The notes beneath the pieces are model-generated. The model was not told the DNA's origin, searched no databases, and worked only from the letters and a program-made list of their open reading frames with translations. A stretch of DNA of 64,000 nt. It comes from SABI01 sp963676605 (GTDB lineage Bacteria; Spirochaetota; Spirochaetia; Sphaerochaetales; Sphaerochaetaceae). The stretch lies in the NCBI GenBank assembly GCA_963676605.2, contig CAXXSP010000065.1, forward strand, positions 46,224 through 110,223, written 5' to 3'. The stretch's first letter is position 1; each line of letters begins with the position of its first letter. This document shows, piece by piece, positions 16,754-25,442 of this stretch. The position numbers were made by a program, and so were the translations under genes.

Positions 16754-17992
16754 TTAGAGTGTCTGAGGATACTCAGCAGGATCATCAGTGCTTATGATAC
16801 GTGAGGTGTAGCTTGCACCGAGCAGTGCGATTGCAGCATTGAGAAGAGCGGCAAGTCCCTGAATGAACGGAAGTATGATGATCACGGCTGCGGGTATGCT
16901 GAGTCCAGCAGACCCGATACCCACGTACGCACTTATCATAATGAATGCGACTTCACTTTTCATGGCGAAGGATGAGATAAGGGATACAAAGGCGGTAAAG
17001 AGTACGATCGACAGCATAAGTGTCATGCTCATGTCTACCTGGTTTCTCAGGATGATGACGAGGGTGGCTGATGCCAGAAGGGCGCTTCCCCCCTTACCCA
17101 AAATCGAATACAGAGGGATTGCTGTCCCTGCTATCCTCTTCTTTGTCCTGTTATTCTGTTCTGATAGTGCTATAAGTGTCGGAGTGCTCTCCAGCGTACT
17201 CTGGAAGAAGAAGCTTGAGATCAGCCCGGCAAAGCCGCGGAAAAGGATTCTGTACGGGCTACCCTGATGGAACCCTGTGTACAGAGAATACAGAAGGGGA
17301 AGAACAAGCAGCAGCATCAGGAGGGTGAGGATCAGATAGACACCGAGGAGCGGGAGTGCTGCGGAAAGGAGGCTTGTCAGCTGATGCGAGGAGAAGAAGT
17401 CTGCGCTGAGTATCATCACAGGGATGGCGAACAGGAGTGCACAGATCTTGCTGAGGCGAAGCATCGCCTCGGCGAAAGAGTTGGTGATCACATACGCAGG
17501 TCGTATCGCCTCGTAGCTCGGTTTGATCGAGTAGCCTGCGATAAGCGCGAGGATGATCATCGGCAGCAGGTGTGTTGATCTCAAAGAGAGCTGAGTGAAT
17601 GCGTTGTCACTTACTGCAAGTGCTTTAACTGACTCAAAGGTGGGACTCACGATATCGATTCCTTCTGCCGAAACCGCGCTCGGCAGAGTCAGCAGGGAAG
17701 AAGGAAGGAACCTCGTGACCATCGTTGAGATGAATGTGAGAACGAGTGTTGTCGAGAGAGCCCAGAAGAGGGTCGAGAAGTAGAGGGTCGGTGTGTTCCT
17801 ATGACGGAGAAGGGATGCGCTTCCGGCGGTGTAGAGAACAAGTACGACCGGAAAGAGGATGAACAGTGACACCTCCCGTACCAGAGGCACCAGCAGTTCG
17901 AGTGCCGGTCCGTACACAGCAAAGGAATCAAGAAGAAGAGAGGAAGCCAGACCGAGCAGAACCGCCCCTACATACAGTATCCATGTTTTCAT
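16754..17992 (-). CDS. divergent dicarboxylate/amino acid:cation symporter (DAACS-like)
   Basis: 412 residues with about eight TM helices and two hairpin regions. The Ser-rich hairpin FFFQSTLESTPTLIALSEQN and KRIAGTAIPLYSILGKGGSA parallel the HP1 and TM7 elements of GltPh-type symporters, although the usual NMDGT motif is altered to LGKGG. Members import dicarboxylates or amino acids with Na+ or H+; the substrate cannot be deduced here. The start ATG 17992 has no Shine-Dalgarno but has a -10 box 6 bases away. Confidence 0.75.
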   Translation of the reverse strand: MKTWILYVGAVLLGLASSLLLDSFAVYGPALELLVPLVREVSLFILFPVVLVLYTAGSASLLRHRNTPTLYFSTLFWALSTTLVLTFISTMVTRFLPSSLLTLPSAVSAEGIDIVSPTFESVKALAVSDNAFTQLSLRSTHLLPMIILALIAGYSIKPSYEAIRPAYVITNSFAEAMLRLSKICALLFAIPVMILSADFFSSHQLTSLLSAALPLLGVYLILTLLMLLLVLPLLYSLYTGFHQGSPYRILFRGFAGLISSFFFQSTLESTPTLIALSEQNNRTKKRIAGTAIPLYSILGKGGSALLASATLVIILRNQVDMSMTLMLSIVLFTAFVSLISSFAMKSEVAFIMISAYVGIGSAGLSIPAAVIIILPFIQGLAALLNAAIALLGASYTSRIISTDDPAEYPQTL

Positions 17993-17998
17993 ACGTAA

Positions 17999-18027
17999 AC
18001 CCTATCTCATACCTTCTAATAAGTCAA
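17999..18027 (-). promoter_or_regulatory. promoter of the DAACS-like gene, leaderless type
   Basis: Minus strand: TTGACT (18022-18027), 17-bp spacer, TAGGGT (17999-18004), 6 bases to ATG 17992. Confidence 0.45.
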
Positions 18028-18034
18028 TGAATCT

Positions 18035-21000
18035 TCATTTGACGCCTTCAATGAGCTGATCGATACGGTACTCGCTTCCGGCGTCCGAACGGAGCCAGGA
18101 TTGAGCCGCTTCACTCATTCTCATACAGTGAATCTCCCCTTTCTCCATCGCGACCGAAAGGGTGATGAGGTATACCATCTCCTGAAATGATTCTTTCCGG
18201 TAGTAGATGACACCTTTGTGTTCATTATAGTGGATCAGAGATCTGAATCCCGCATCTTCCATGAGAGAGAGGAGCATCGCCTTTGCGTCAGGATGTTCTG
18301 ATTCAAGGGCCTGTCTCAAAGAGGTTGGAATCGTTGCGAGGGCTGCTGCGAGAAGTATGAGATTTCTCAGCCTGAAATCGACATCGATACCGAGTGACTC
18401 TGAAAGGTGAGAGAAAAGTCGTTCAAGAACGAGCGAGTCAGCTATCCTGACCGCCGTCTCGAAATCGGCATCGTGCGGGATGAAAAGAGACATGATCAGG
18501 CTTGCATTGACCAGCATGGGGAGTTCAGACATGATCGTACCTCCTATGGAGAAGAAGGGGTGATCGGTTTTGCCGCTGAAACAGGAGGTGAGGTTCTGTA
18601 TGGTAAGCAGCATATCCTTCGGCTGCATCTCTCGTACCAGGGAGGGAATGTTGTTCTTTGCTCCTTCACTCATCTGCTCGTATGTAGTTGCAAAACGGGC
18701 ATAGGATTCTCCGATGAGGAGGACGTATTTCCTGATATCCCTGCTGCTCATTTCCTTTTGAGATGCTGTGAGCTCGATATACTCGAGCATCTCCTGGGAT
18801 GAGAAGTTTTCAAGCGCCTTATGGAGGCTCTGCATGCGGATCCACGCTATATCGCGCTCGATGGAGCGTGTACCCTTCCCGTCGAGATGGTTGAACAGCG
18901 TTGCGTAGGCGCCGTCAGAATCTTTCACTTCCCTGATATGGAGGAGAACCTTTGTCTCATACCCGTTCAGAGAGACCCAGAAGCCATGGTCGAACAGATC
19001 TTTCGATCGTGCGATGTAGGTTAGGTTCTCAGGGAACATCTCATACAGGACGAAGGTGTCCTCTGCGAAGGTGAGTGAAAGGCTCTCAGCGAAGCTGACT
19101 GTACGCAACTCTCTCTCCTCCTCATTCTTTCTTACCAGTTTCGGGGAGCTCTGGTAGATCGTCCCCCCCGCATGCTCATACTGGTTGTTGAACAGTACAA
19201 GCGTCTTGATCGCATCAACACCGTTCACATAGGCAAAGACGGATTCGGCCGTATGTCCGTTATCGGTGACATCGAATATCTCGAAGTGATCAGCTCCGCT
19301 GAACAGGTATCTCAGACGCAGGAGAGGGAAGATTCTCCTCTCATGCTCCCGGATCAGATGCTCGTTCGGGAATTCGTTCCAATACGCTTTCGAGTACTCC
19401 ATTCCATACTTCTCGTGGAAGCCTTCGAGCTGGCCGTGGCCGTACATCGGGAGACCCGGCATGGTCGAAAGGAGGGTGGCGACACCGAAGTACTTGTCCC
19501 CATCGCCGAACTGGGCGATGGCGGTATCTTCGTCCGGGTTGTTCATGAAGTTCACGAACCGTTTGAGCACTTCGGGGTCGAAGGCAAGCGTATTCTTGAT
19601 CGTGTCCCTGTACTCCTTGTTCGCCTGATTCTTCAGCATGTTCATGAAGGCGCTGTTATAGACTCTGTGCATACCGAGGGTCCGCACGAAGTAGCCTTCC
19701 ATCATCCAGAAAGCCTCTGCAAGGAGAAGCGTGTCAGGGACTTCCGCGGCTACGCGGTCAACGACTTCTCTCCAGAATTCAATCGGGATGGCGGCATTGA
19801 ACTCTGCGTCACTCATCGCATAGCCGGCCCTGCCGGGAATATCTCCGCCTGAACCTGGCCGTGGGTACCAGAGCCTTTGGATATGGCGTTTCGCGAGGGT
19901 CATCGCTGCATCGAATCTGATGACATGGAAGTTTCTTGCGACATGCAGGATCTGCTGAATGACAGCCTCTCTCGTGTTCGGGTTAAGGAAATCAAGCTGT
20001 GCAGTATCATTCCAGGGCATTGAAGTTCCATCGTTTCCATGGAAGATATAGGTAGTCTCGCCTGTTTCCCGGTTCACTCTCCGGTAGGCGACAGCAGCAT
20101 CAGTGCGATCATAGTAATGATCATCGATTTTGACTTCTATGCGATCATCATTCGAGAGATCCGCGCCGTTGAAAGAATAGGAAGGGAAGGGGGAGTAGGG
20201 AGAGCGCACGAAGTACTCAGGGTGGTGAAGAGCCCATTCACTATCGAGTCCTGTATGGTTCGGGACCATATCGCTTGCCAGTCTGATATGGCGTGCATGA
20301 CATCTTTCGTTGAGATTATGATAGGCCTGCCAGCCTCCGATCTTCTGGTCGATGTTATAGCTCTTGAGGGAGTAGGCGCTGGCTTCCGCTTCAGGGTTCC
20401 CACAGTAATGCTTGATCTTCTTGCTTGCTTCGCTTCGCTCCCAGATACCGATCAGCCACAGGGCGTTGAAGCCCCTCTCGCTGAGGAGATCGAGTTCTCT
20501 GTCGGGAATTTTGTCGAGCGTATCTATCGTCCTTCCATAGGAGCGTGAGAGCTGGTCGAGCCATACGAGTGTACTCTTCGCCATCATGATAACGTTCGGC
20601 ATCCAGTCTCCATCGGTGCTGAAGGCCTCGTATTCATGCTCGAGGAATTCATAACTGAGAACAGGAGCAGGACCACCTCCTCCATCCCCGAACCGAATTT
20701 TCTCCTCTTCCTTGATGACATCAATGACATGAAGCAGTCCCTTCTTCAGCTGCTCAGGGATCATCTCATTCCAGTACACCATAATGAAGGAGATCTGTTC
20801 CAGGAGAGAGTCGGGATGTTCCTTTGCCGGGGAGGTGAGGAAGGTGTACAGATCCTCATCGCTGCCGCTGAGCGTGCCAGAGTCCCTTGAGAATGTCATG
20901 ATATTCATCGAGCATTCTTTCAGCTGCGAAGGGAAGGTGAGCCCGCCGGGAGCGATCAGAGGTGCTGCTGAATGTGTCAGCGCAGGGTTGTCGAGGAAGA

Positions 21001-21412
21001 CCTGATGAATGAACATGCCCCGTGCATCTTCTGATGTAAGGTCTGTGATATTCTTCTTTTCATCCTCCAGGCGGGAGGGAAACTCCCTGTCGTAGAAATC
21101 AAGAACCTCTTTCATTGAAGCTGATGAAGCGAGCTGGCTTTTCAGGGAAGAGAAGAACGTCCCGCCGCGTGATTCACTGTAGCGGGAGGCCACCACCTGG
21201 TACAGGAGGTGGAGGACGCCGAAGGCGTGGATCTTTGCTGCCGAGAGGAGAGTCTCGGGAGGGGCATCGCCGTGTTTCTGATTGTACAGATAGGTGAAGT
21301 TTTTCGCATCACGGTATAGTTTTTCAATATCGAACTCTGTGATGAACAGTGCCTGATTGAAATCGATAAGCCTTCGTGTCTGTTCTGCAATACGTAGATC
21401 TCTCAGCTCCAT
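18035..21412 (-). CDS. very long GH13 (alpha-amylase family) protein
   Basis: 1125 residues, about twice a typical alpha-amylase. A helical N-terminal part (about 1-270) precedes a (beta/alpha)8 barrel with the four GH13 regions: DMVPNHT (about 381), IRFDAAMTLAKRH with the Asp nucleophile (about 501), LLLAEAFWMMEGYFVRTLG with the acid/base Glu (about 564) and NNPDEDTAI (about 625). A C-terminal beta domain and a further all-helical region of over 200 residues follow. There is no signal peptide, so it is cytoplasmic and probably acts on glycogen-type alpha-glucan. I associate this architecture with spirochaetes; the exact activity is not known to me. GAGGG precedes ATG 21412. Confidence 0.85.
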   Translation of the reverse strand: MELRDLRIAEQTRRLIDFNQALFITEFDIEKLYRDAKNFTYLYNQKHGDAPPETLLSAAKIHAFGVLHLLYQVVASRYSESRGGTFFSSLKSQLASSASMKEVLDFYDREFPSRLEDEKKNITDLTSEDARGMFIHQVFLDNPALTHSAAPLIAPGGLTFPSQLKECSMNIMTFSRDSGTLSGSDEDLYTFLTSPAKEHPDSLLEQISFIMVYWNEMIPEQLKKGLLHVIDVIKEEEKIRFGDGGGGPAPVLSYEFLEHEYEAFSTDGDWMPNVIMMAKSTLVWLDQLSRSYGRTIDTLDKIPDRELDLLSERGFNALWLIGIWERSEASKKIKHYCGNPEAEASAYSLKSYNIDQKIGGWQAYHNLNERCHARHIRLASDMVPNHTGLDSEWALHHPEYFVRSPYSPFPSYSFNGADLSNDDRIEVKIDDHYYDRTDAAVAYRRVNRETGETTYIFHGNDGTSMPWNDTAQLDFLNPNTREAVIQQILHVARNFHVIRFDAAMTLAKRHIQRLWYPRPGSGGDIPGRAGYAMSDAEFNAAIPIEFWREVVDRVAAEVPDTLLLAEAFWMMEGYFVRTLGMHRVYNSAFMNMLKNQANKEYRDTIKNTLAFDPEVLKRFVNFMNNPDEDTAIAQFGDGDKYFGVATLLSTMPGLPMYGHGQLEGFHEKYGMEYSKAYWNEFPNEHLIREHERRIFPLLRLRYLFSGADHFEIFDVTDNGHTAESVFAYVNGVDAIKTLVLFNNQYEHAGGTIYQSSPKLVRKNEEERELRTVSFAESLSLTFAEDTFVLYEMFPENLTYIARSKDLFDHGFWVSLNGYETKVLLHIREVKDSDGAYATLFNHLDGKGTRSIERDIAWIRMQSLHKALENFSSQEMLEYIELTASQKEMSSRDIRKYVLLIGESYARFATTYEQMSEGAKNNIPSLVREMQPKDMLLTIQNLTSCFSGKTDHPFFSIGGTIMSELPMLVNASLIMSLFIPHDADFETAVRIADSLVLERLFSHLSESLGIDVDFRLRNLILLAAALATIPTSLRQALESEHPDAKAMLLSLMEDAGFRSLIHYNEHKGVIYYRKESFQEMVYLITLSVAMEKGEIHCMRMSEAAQSWLRSDAGSEYRIDQLIEGVK

Positions 21413-21495
21413 ACGTTACCCTCTCTCTTTCTGTAATGCGATACTCCGTATCGTTCTTATTGTATCATACCTCTCACTCTTTCTGTGTTGCTATT

Positions 21496-22062
21496 TCACA
21501 ACAGCATGGCTGAAAGAGGAAGTCTGACCTTATCATCCGTGTCAGCAAGAACTTGTGAAAGGAAGCGGTCTCCCGCACTGAAGATATCATGCAGGAGGGG
21601 TTCTTCCTCGGCGTTGAATCTGCCGAGGACATGTGAGGACACATCGCCTCGGGTAGGTCTGCCGATCCCTATCCTCAAGCGGAGGAACTCTGATCCGGAA
21701 CAGGCCTTCTTGATACTTTTCAGGCCGTTATGGCCTCCCATCCCCCCTCCTCTCTGGAGTGTTACCCTGCCGAAGGGGAGTTCGATGTCGTCATGGACGA
21801 CGAGGATCTCTTCTAAAGGTATGGAGAAGTAGTTCATCATAGCAAAGACGCTTCTGCCGCTTTCGTTCATATAGGTGTGAGGTAGCAGTACCCTGACCCT
21901 CGTCGAGTGAACTGTCTCGATTCCGTGAAGGCCGTGAAACTTCTCGCTCAGACTCTCTCCGGTTCCCATGAAATCCTCATAGAAAAGCCATCCCGCATTG
22001 TGTCGCGTATCTTTGTAGAGATGCCCTTTATTTCCAAGAAAAACAATCAGAGAAACCTTCAT
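21496..22062 (-). CDS. pth: peptidyl-tRNA hydrolase
   Basis: 188 residues. It cleaves the ester bond of peptidyl-tRNA released from stalled ribosomes. Asn11 and the catalytic His21 sit in FLGNKGHLYKDTRHNAGW. Note FLGNKG instead of the common GLGNPG. VVHDDIELPFGRVTLQRGGG and GGHNGLKSI complete the signature. The frame could start at TTG 22098, but that codon is part of the -35 box. ATG 22062 fits both homologues and the leaderless promoter. Confidence 0.93.
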   Translation of the reverse strand: MKVSLIVFLGNKGHLYKDTRHNAGWLFYEDFMGTGESLSEKFHGLHGIETVHSTRVRVLLPHTYMNESGRSVFAMMNYFSIPLEEILVVHDDIELPFGRVTLQRGGGMGGHNGLKSIKKACSGSEFLRLRIGIGRPTRGDVSSHVLGRFNAEEEPLLHDIFSAGDRFLSQVLADTDDKVRLPLSAMLL

Positions 22063-22069
22063 GGGTGAC

Positions 22070-22098
22070 AGAGTAGTGGAGAGGAGAGTGTGTTTCAA
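22070..22098 (-). promoter_or_regulatory. promoter of pth, leaderless type
   Basis: Minus strand: TTGAAA (22093-22098), 17-bp spacer, TACTCT (22070-22075), then 7 bases to ATG 22062. Confidence 0.6.
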
Positions 22099-22459
22099 GT
22101 AGTTGAAGGGTAAAGAGAAGTAACCTTCTGAAGAATAGTCCTGATGTGATTCCTGAATCTGAAAAGGTGCTGTATATAAAGTCTGCCTTTCTGTATATCT
22201 TATGACATGAATCTTTCTTCAATTGATTTATTATCAGAGCGACTTTATATATAAAATAGAATGGAGTACATGGTTTGAAGGTTAATATTTGTGTTAATTA
22301 TTGATTGAATTGATTCCCACTATGAAGTGATTATATATTCGGACAGGTATGAAGTGATGACATATATTATGAATTGGTATACACTGAACAATGTGTCGGT
22401 CAAGCGAGTGAGACAAAAGGAAACCGGAACGGTATTCGAAGCTGTGACTTGGAGTGTGT
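22099..22459. other. AT-rich intergenic region with an 11-bp direct repeat
   Basis: No gene recognised. TATGAAGTGAT occurs at 22321-22331 and 22348-22358, 27 bp apart, and both copies continue into AT-rich, ATAT-containing sequence. Regularly spaced repeats upstream of the phosphodiesterase gene (start 22460) could be an activator or repressor site. Confidence 0.35.
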
Positions 22460-25000
22460 ATGCTGTCTGAACATATTCTTGTAATCGGGGGAACCGAACC
22501 CGAGCTCTCAATCCTCAAACAAGCTCTTCGTTCTCATGAGCTTATTTTTGCCGCATCCTGGCAGGAAGCCAGAACAGCCCTCGAGTTCTATCAATCCTTC
22601 TCCATAGTCATCATAGATATGAGACAGTCCGTGAAGGAAGATCTCCTGATTCTGCGTGAGCTCAAATCCCATCCGGAACACAAAAACCTGTACACGGTAT
22701 GTATTACACAGGAGGATGAGCCGGACACTGACTATCTCGCTCTTCATGCGGGCGCGGATGATACGATCCATACACCTCTTGGTATCGACGAGGTGGAGGA
22801 TATCGTGCTTTTCTCTCAGACCCGTGATATCTCCGAGGGGTTTCTCGGGAAAACCCGAGACAAGGAAATGCTCCTCAATGCGCTGCTATGGCGTTCTCCC
22901 ATCGGAATCGCGATATCTCATGGTACGGCGGTTATCGGAAAAGAGGCTGAGGATTCCTTCATTGTCAATACGATGTTCGAGAAAATCACCGGATGGACCA
23001 AGGATGAGATCAGAAAGCTCGGCTGGACACGTATCACTCACCCCGATGACCTGGAGGAGGAACTTCGCAATTACCGTCAGCTGCTTGCCGGTGAGGTCGA
23101 TTCCTATACGATGGAGAAGCGGTATGTCCGTCCCGACGGTACGTCTGTCTGGGCGAATGTGATGATCGCTTCGATAGAGTTCACCGAACCGGAGGAGACA
23201 CACCAGGTCTGTCTTATTCAGGATATTTCAAAGAGAAAAAAAGCGGAAGAAGCTCTCAGCGAGAGCGAGAGGAGTAAGAGTGTACTGCTCTCGAATCTGC
23301 CCGGCATGGCCTACCGCTGTCTGTGGGACCGGGACTGGACCATGCACTACGCCTCTCCCGCCAGTCGTGAACTTACCGGGTATGAACCTGAAGAGTTCCT
23401 ATTCAACCGGGACCTCGCCTTCAACGATATTATTGCCCCCGAGTACCGTGATCTGCTGTGGAATGCATGGGAAACCGCCCTTGAAACCCGGTCGCTCTTC
23501 AGAGAGGAGTATGAGATCATAAAGAAAAGCGGAGAGAGGCGATGGGTCGTGGAGATCGGGCAGGGCGTGTTCTCCTCAAAGGGAGATGTGGAAGCGCTTG
23601 AGGGGATTATCCTCGATATCACCGACAGGAAGAATTTCGAGGACTCCCTCCAATACCATAACGACCATGACATACGGACCGGGCTCTATAATCATAGCTA
23701 TTTCGAACAGTATCTCAGGGAGGAGCTGCAGCATATTCCGGACCGAGGATATGCTCTTATCTCGGTCGATATCAGTTCAGTCTACACGCTCAGTAGAAGA
23801 TATGGATTTCAGTATTCCCAGGCGGCGGTGCAGAAGGCTGCACAGTCGCTGAAAAAGCTCAGTACCGGCGGAATAAAGCTGTTCCGGGCATATGAGAGCC
23901 ATTTCGCCTTCTCCGTCCCTTCCTACGGGTCGAGAGAGGAGCTCCGTCCTCTACTGGAAAAGATCTATGAGAAGCTGGAGAGGATTTTCTCCATAGAACG
24001 TATAGGCTGGGGTGTCGGGGTGATAGAGATTGACAGGGGGAACACCTTATCTGTCGAACAGCTGCTGAGAAATCTCCTGATTGCCTCCGAGAAATCACTG
24101 GACAGTTTCTCCGAGCAGTTCGAATTCTGTTTCTTTGATGATACGCTGACGAAACAGATCGACCGTGAGGAGCTGATTGCACAGGAGCTGTATGAGATCA
24201 TCTCAGGCAAGAACCCTGACCGGCTCTTTCTTGAGTTTCAGGCGATTTATCACCTTCAAACCTGTGCTGTTGTCGGCTTTGAGGCGTTAGCGAGACTTTC
24301 CAGTGGTCATTTCGGGCACGTTCCTCCCCTTGAATTCATTCCTGTTGCAGAGAAGACGAAGCTGATCATCCCCTTGGGAGAGATGATTTTCCGCAAGGCC
24401 TGTATCTTCCTTCGAAAGTTGAAAGAACAGGGACTTCCTCCTGTCAGAATTTCCGTGAACGTCTCTCCGATTCAGATATTCTCCCCGGGTTTTACTGAGG
24501 CGATTTTCGATATCATGAAAGAGACCGGGGTCGCTCCTGAACAGCTCGGGATTGAGATCACCGAATCGATCGTCGCGAATAATTTCGTTGAGGTGAACAG
24601 AGTCCTCGGAGAATTGAAAAATCGGGGAATCTACGTTTCCCTCGATGACTTCGGGACCGGCTATTCCTCCCTCGCACGGGAACGGGATCTGAATGTCACG
24701 TGCATCAAGATTGACAAGTCTTTCATCGACCGTCTGAGAGATCTGCATCCCAGCTCTGCCATCACTGGCGATATCGTCTCCATGGCTCATAAGCTCGGGC
24801 ACTGTTGTGTTGCCGAGGGAGTCGAGGAGGAGATGCAGTTCTCGTTCCTGAAGGACGTGGGATGTGATATGGTGCAGGGCTACCTGATCAGCCATCCACT
24901 TCCCTCTGAGGCTGCCGCCGCCTTTCTCCTGAAGAGCAGAAGAAACGGGGGACTTATCCTCCCCTGCGGTTCCCCGCAGGGTACCTGTTCGGAAGGTTGA
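22460..25000 (+). CDS. REC-PAS-PAS-GGDEF(degenerate)-EAL c-di-GMP phosphodiesterase
   Basis: 846 residues from ATG 22460 (GGAG five bases upstream). In order: a receiver-like domain (4-118, IVIIDMR as possible phospho-acceptor), PAS 1 (about 145-260), PAS 2 (about 275-395), a GGDEF domain whose signature is replaced by AYESHFAF (no cyclase activity expected), and an EAL domain (about 580-830). EAL marks are intact: GFEALARL, ISVNVSPIQI, LGIEITESI, SLDDFGTGYSSLARE, IKIDKSF, VAEGVEE and VQGY. Such proteins hydrolyse c-di-GMP to pGpG. No TM helix is present, so it is cytoplasmic. The last codons lie in a CCCTGCGG/CCGCAGGG hairpin (24962-24981). Confidence 0.9.
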   Translation: MLSEHILVIGGTEPELSILKQALRSHELIFAASWQEARTALEFYQSFSIVIIDMRQSVKEDLLILRELKSHPEHKNLYTVCITQEDEPDTDYLALHAGADDTIHTPLGIDEVEDIVLFSQTRDISEGFLGKTRDKEMLLNALLWRSPIGIAISHGTAVIGKEAEDSFIVNTMFEKITGWTKDEIRKLGWTRITHPDDLEEELRNYRQLLAGEVDSYTMEKRYVRPDGTSVWANVMIASIEFTEPEETHQVCLIQDISKRKKAEEALSESERSKSVLLSNLPGMAYRCLWDRDWTMHYASPASRELTGYEPEEFLFNRDLAFNDIIAPEYRDLLWNAWETALETRSLFREEYEIIKKSGERRWVVEIGQGVFSSKGDVEALEGIILDITDRKNFEDSLQYHNDHDIRTGLYNHSYFEQYLREELQHIPDRGYALISVDISSVYTLSRRYGFQYSQAAVQKAAQSLKKLSTGGIKLFRAYESHFAFSVPSYGSREELRPLLEKIYEKLERIFSIERIGWGVGVIEIDRGNTLSVEQLLRNLLIASEKSLDSFSEQFEFCFFDDTLTKQIDREELIAQELYEIISGKNPDRLFLEFQAIYHLQTCAVVGFEALARLSSGHFGHVPPLEFIPVAEKTKLIIPLGEMIFRKACIFLRKLKEQGLPPVRISVNVSPIQIFSPGFTEAIFDIMKETGVAPEQLGIEITESIVANNFVEVNRVLGELKNRGIYVSLDDFGTGYSSLARERDLNVTCIKIDKSFIDRLRDLHPSSAITGDIVSMAHKLGHCCVAEGVEEEMQFSFLKDVGCDMVQGYLISHPLPSEAAAAFLLKSRRNGGLILPCGSPQGTCSEG

Positions 25001-25024
25001 CTTTCTTTTTCTCCTCTTTATGAT
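24997..25024 (+). promoter_or_regulatory. promoter of the YqfO-like gene
   Basis: TTGACT (24997-25002), 16-bp spacer, TATGAT (25019-25024). The box covers the in-frame ATG codons at 25020, which points to the GTG at 25044 as the true start. Confidence 0.5.
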
Positions 25025-25043
25025 GAATACAAGAGGTGAGATT

Positions 25044-25352
25044 GTGTATATCCTGGTAGTCTATATCCCTTCCACTCATACCGAAGAGGTAAAAGAGGCG
25101 CTCTTCGCTGCCGGCGCAGGAACGCTTGGCAGCTATTCGCGCTGTTCCTTCGAGGTGCAGGGAACGGGACAGTTCATGCCCCTTGAAGATGCTCATCCCT
25201 TTCTGGGAGAGAAGGGAGTGTGTGAGAGGGTGGATGAGGTGAGAGTGGAGATGGCAGTGAGAGAAGACGTCATGGAGGCTGTGATCAAAGCGCTCAGGGC
25301 GGCACACCCCTATGAGGTGCCTGCCTACCACTACTACGAGGTATTAACCTGA
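25044..25352 (+). CDS. YqfO/NIF3-insert-domain protein
   Basis: 102 residues from GTG 25044, preceded by GAGGTGAG. The frame extends to ATG 25020, but those codons overlap the -10 box. Sequence VYILVVYIPSTHTEEVKEAL, then GAGTLGSYSRCSFEVQGTGQ and AHPYEVPAYHYYEV, matches the stand-alone form of the CutA-like domain inserted in NIF3/YqfO proteins. The biochemical role of the family is not settled. It ends 90 bp before metH. Confidence 0.8.
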   Translation: MYILVVYIPSTHTEEVKEALFAAGAGTLGSYSRCSFEVQGTGQFMPLEDAHPFLGEKGVCERVDEVRVEMAVREDVMEAVIKALRAAHPYEVPAYHYYEVLT

Positions 25353-25382
25353 TGTAAATCAAGCCTCTACGGGATGAGTGTC

Positions 25383-25431
25383 TTGAGTGGACGACTCCTT
25401 TTAGGTACACTGTCCACCACTTCCGACAGTG
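25383..25431 (+). promoter_or_regulatory. metH promoter with overlapping palindrome
   Basis: TTGAGT (25383-25388), 17-bp spacer, TACACT (25406-25411). An inverted repeat CACTGTC / GACAGTG (25408-25414, 25425-25431) overlaps the -10 and the start of the leader, placed to act as an operator or a leader hairpin. The 90-bp gap is too short for a cobalamin riboswitch. Confidence 0.5.
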
Positions 25432-25442
25432 AGGAGGATTGT

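Noticed and set aside
25353..25442. Cobalamin or SAM riboswitch before metH
   Set aside because: The gap is 90 bp and already holds a promoter; the predicted leader of about 25 bases cannot contain either aptamer.
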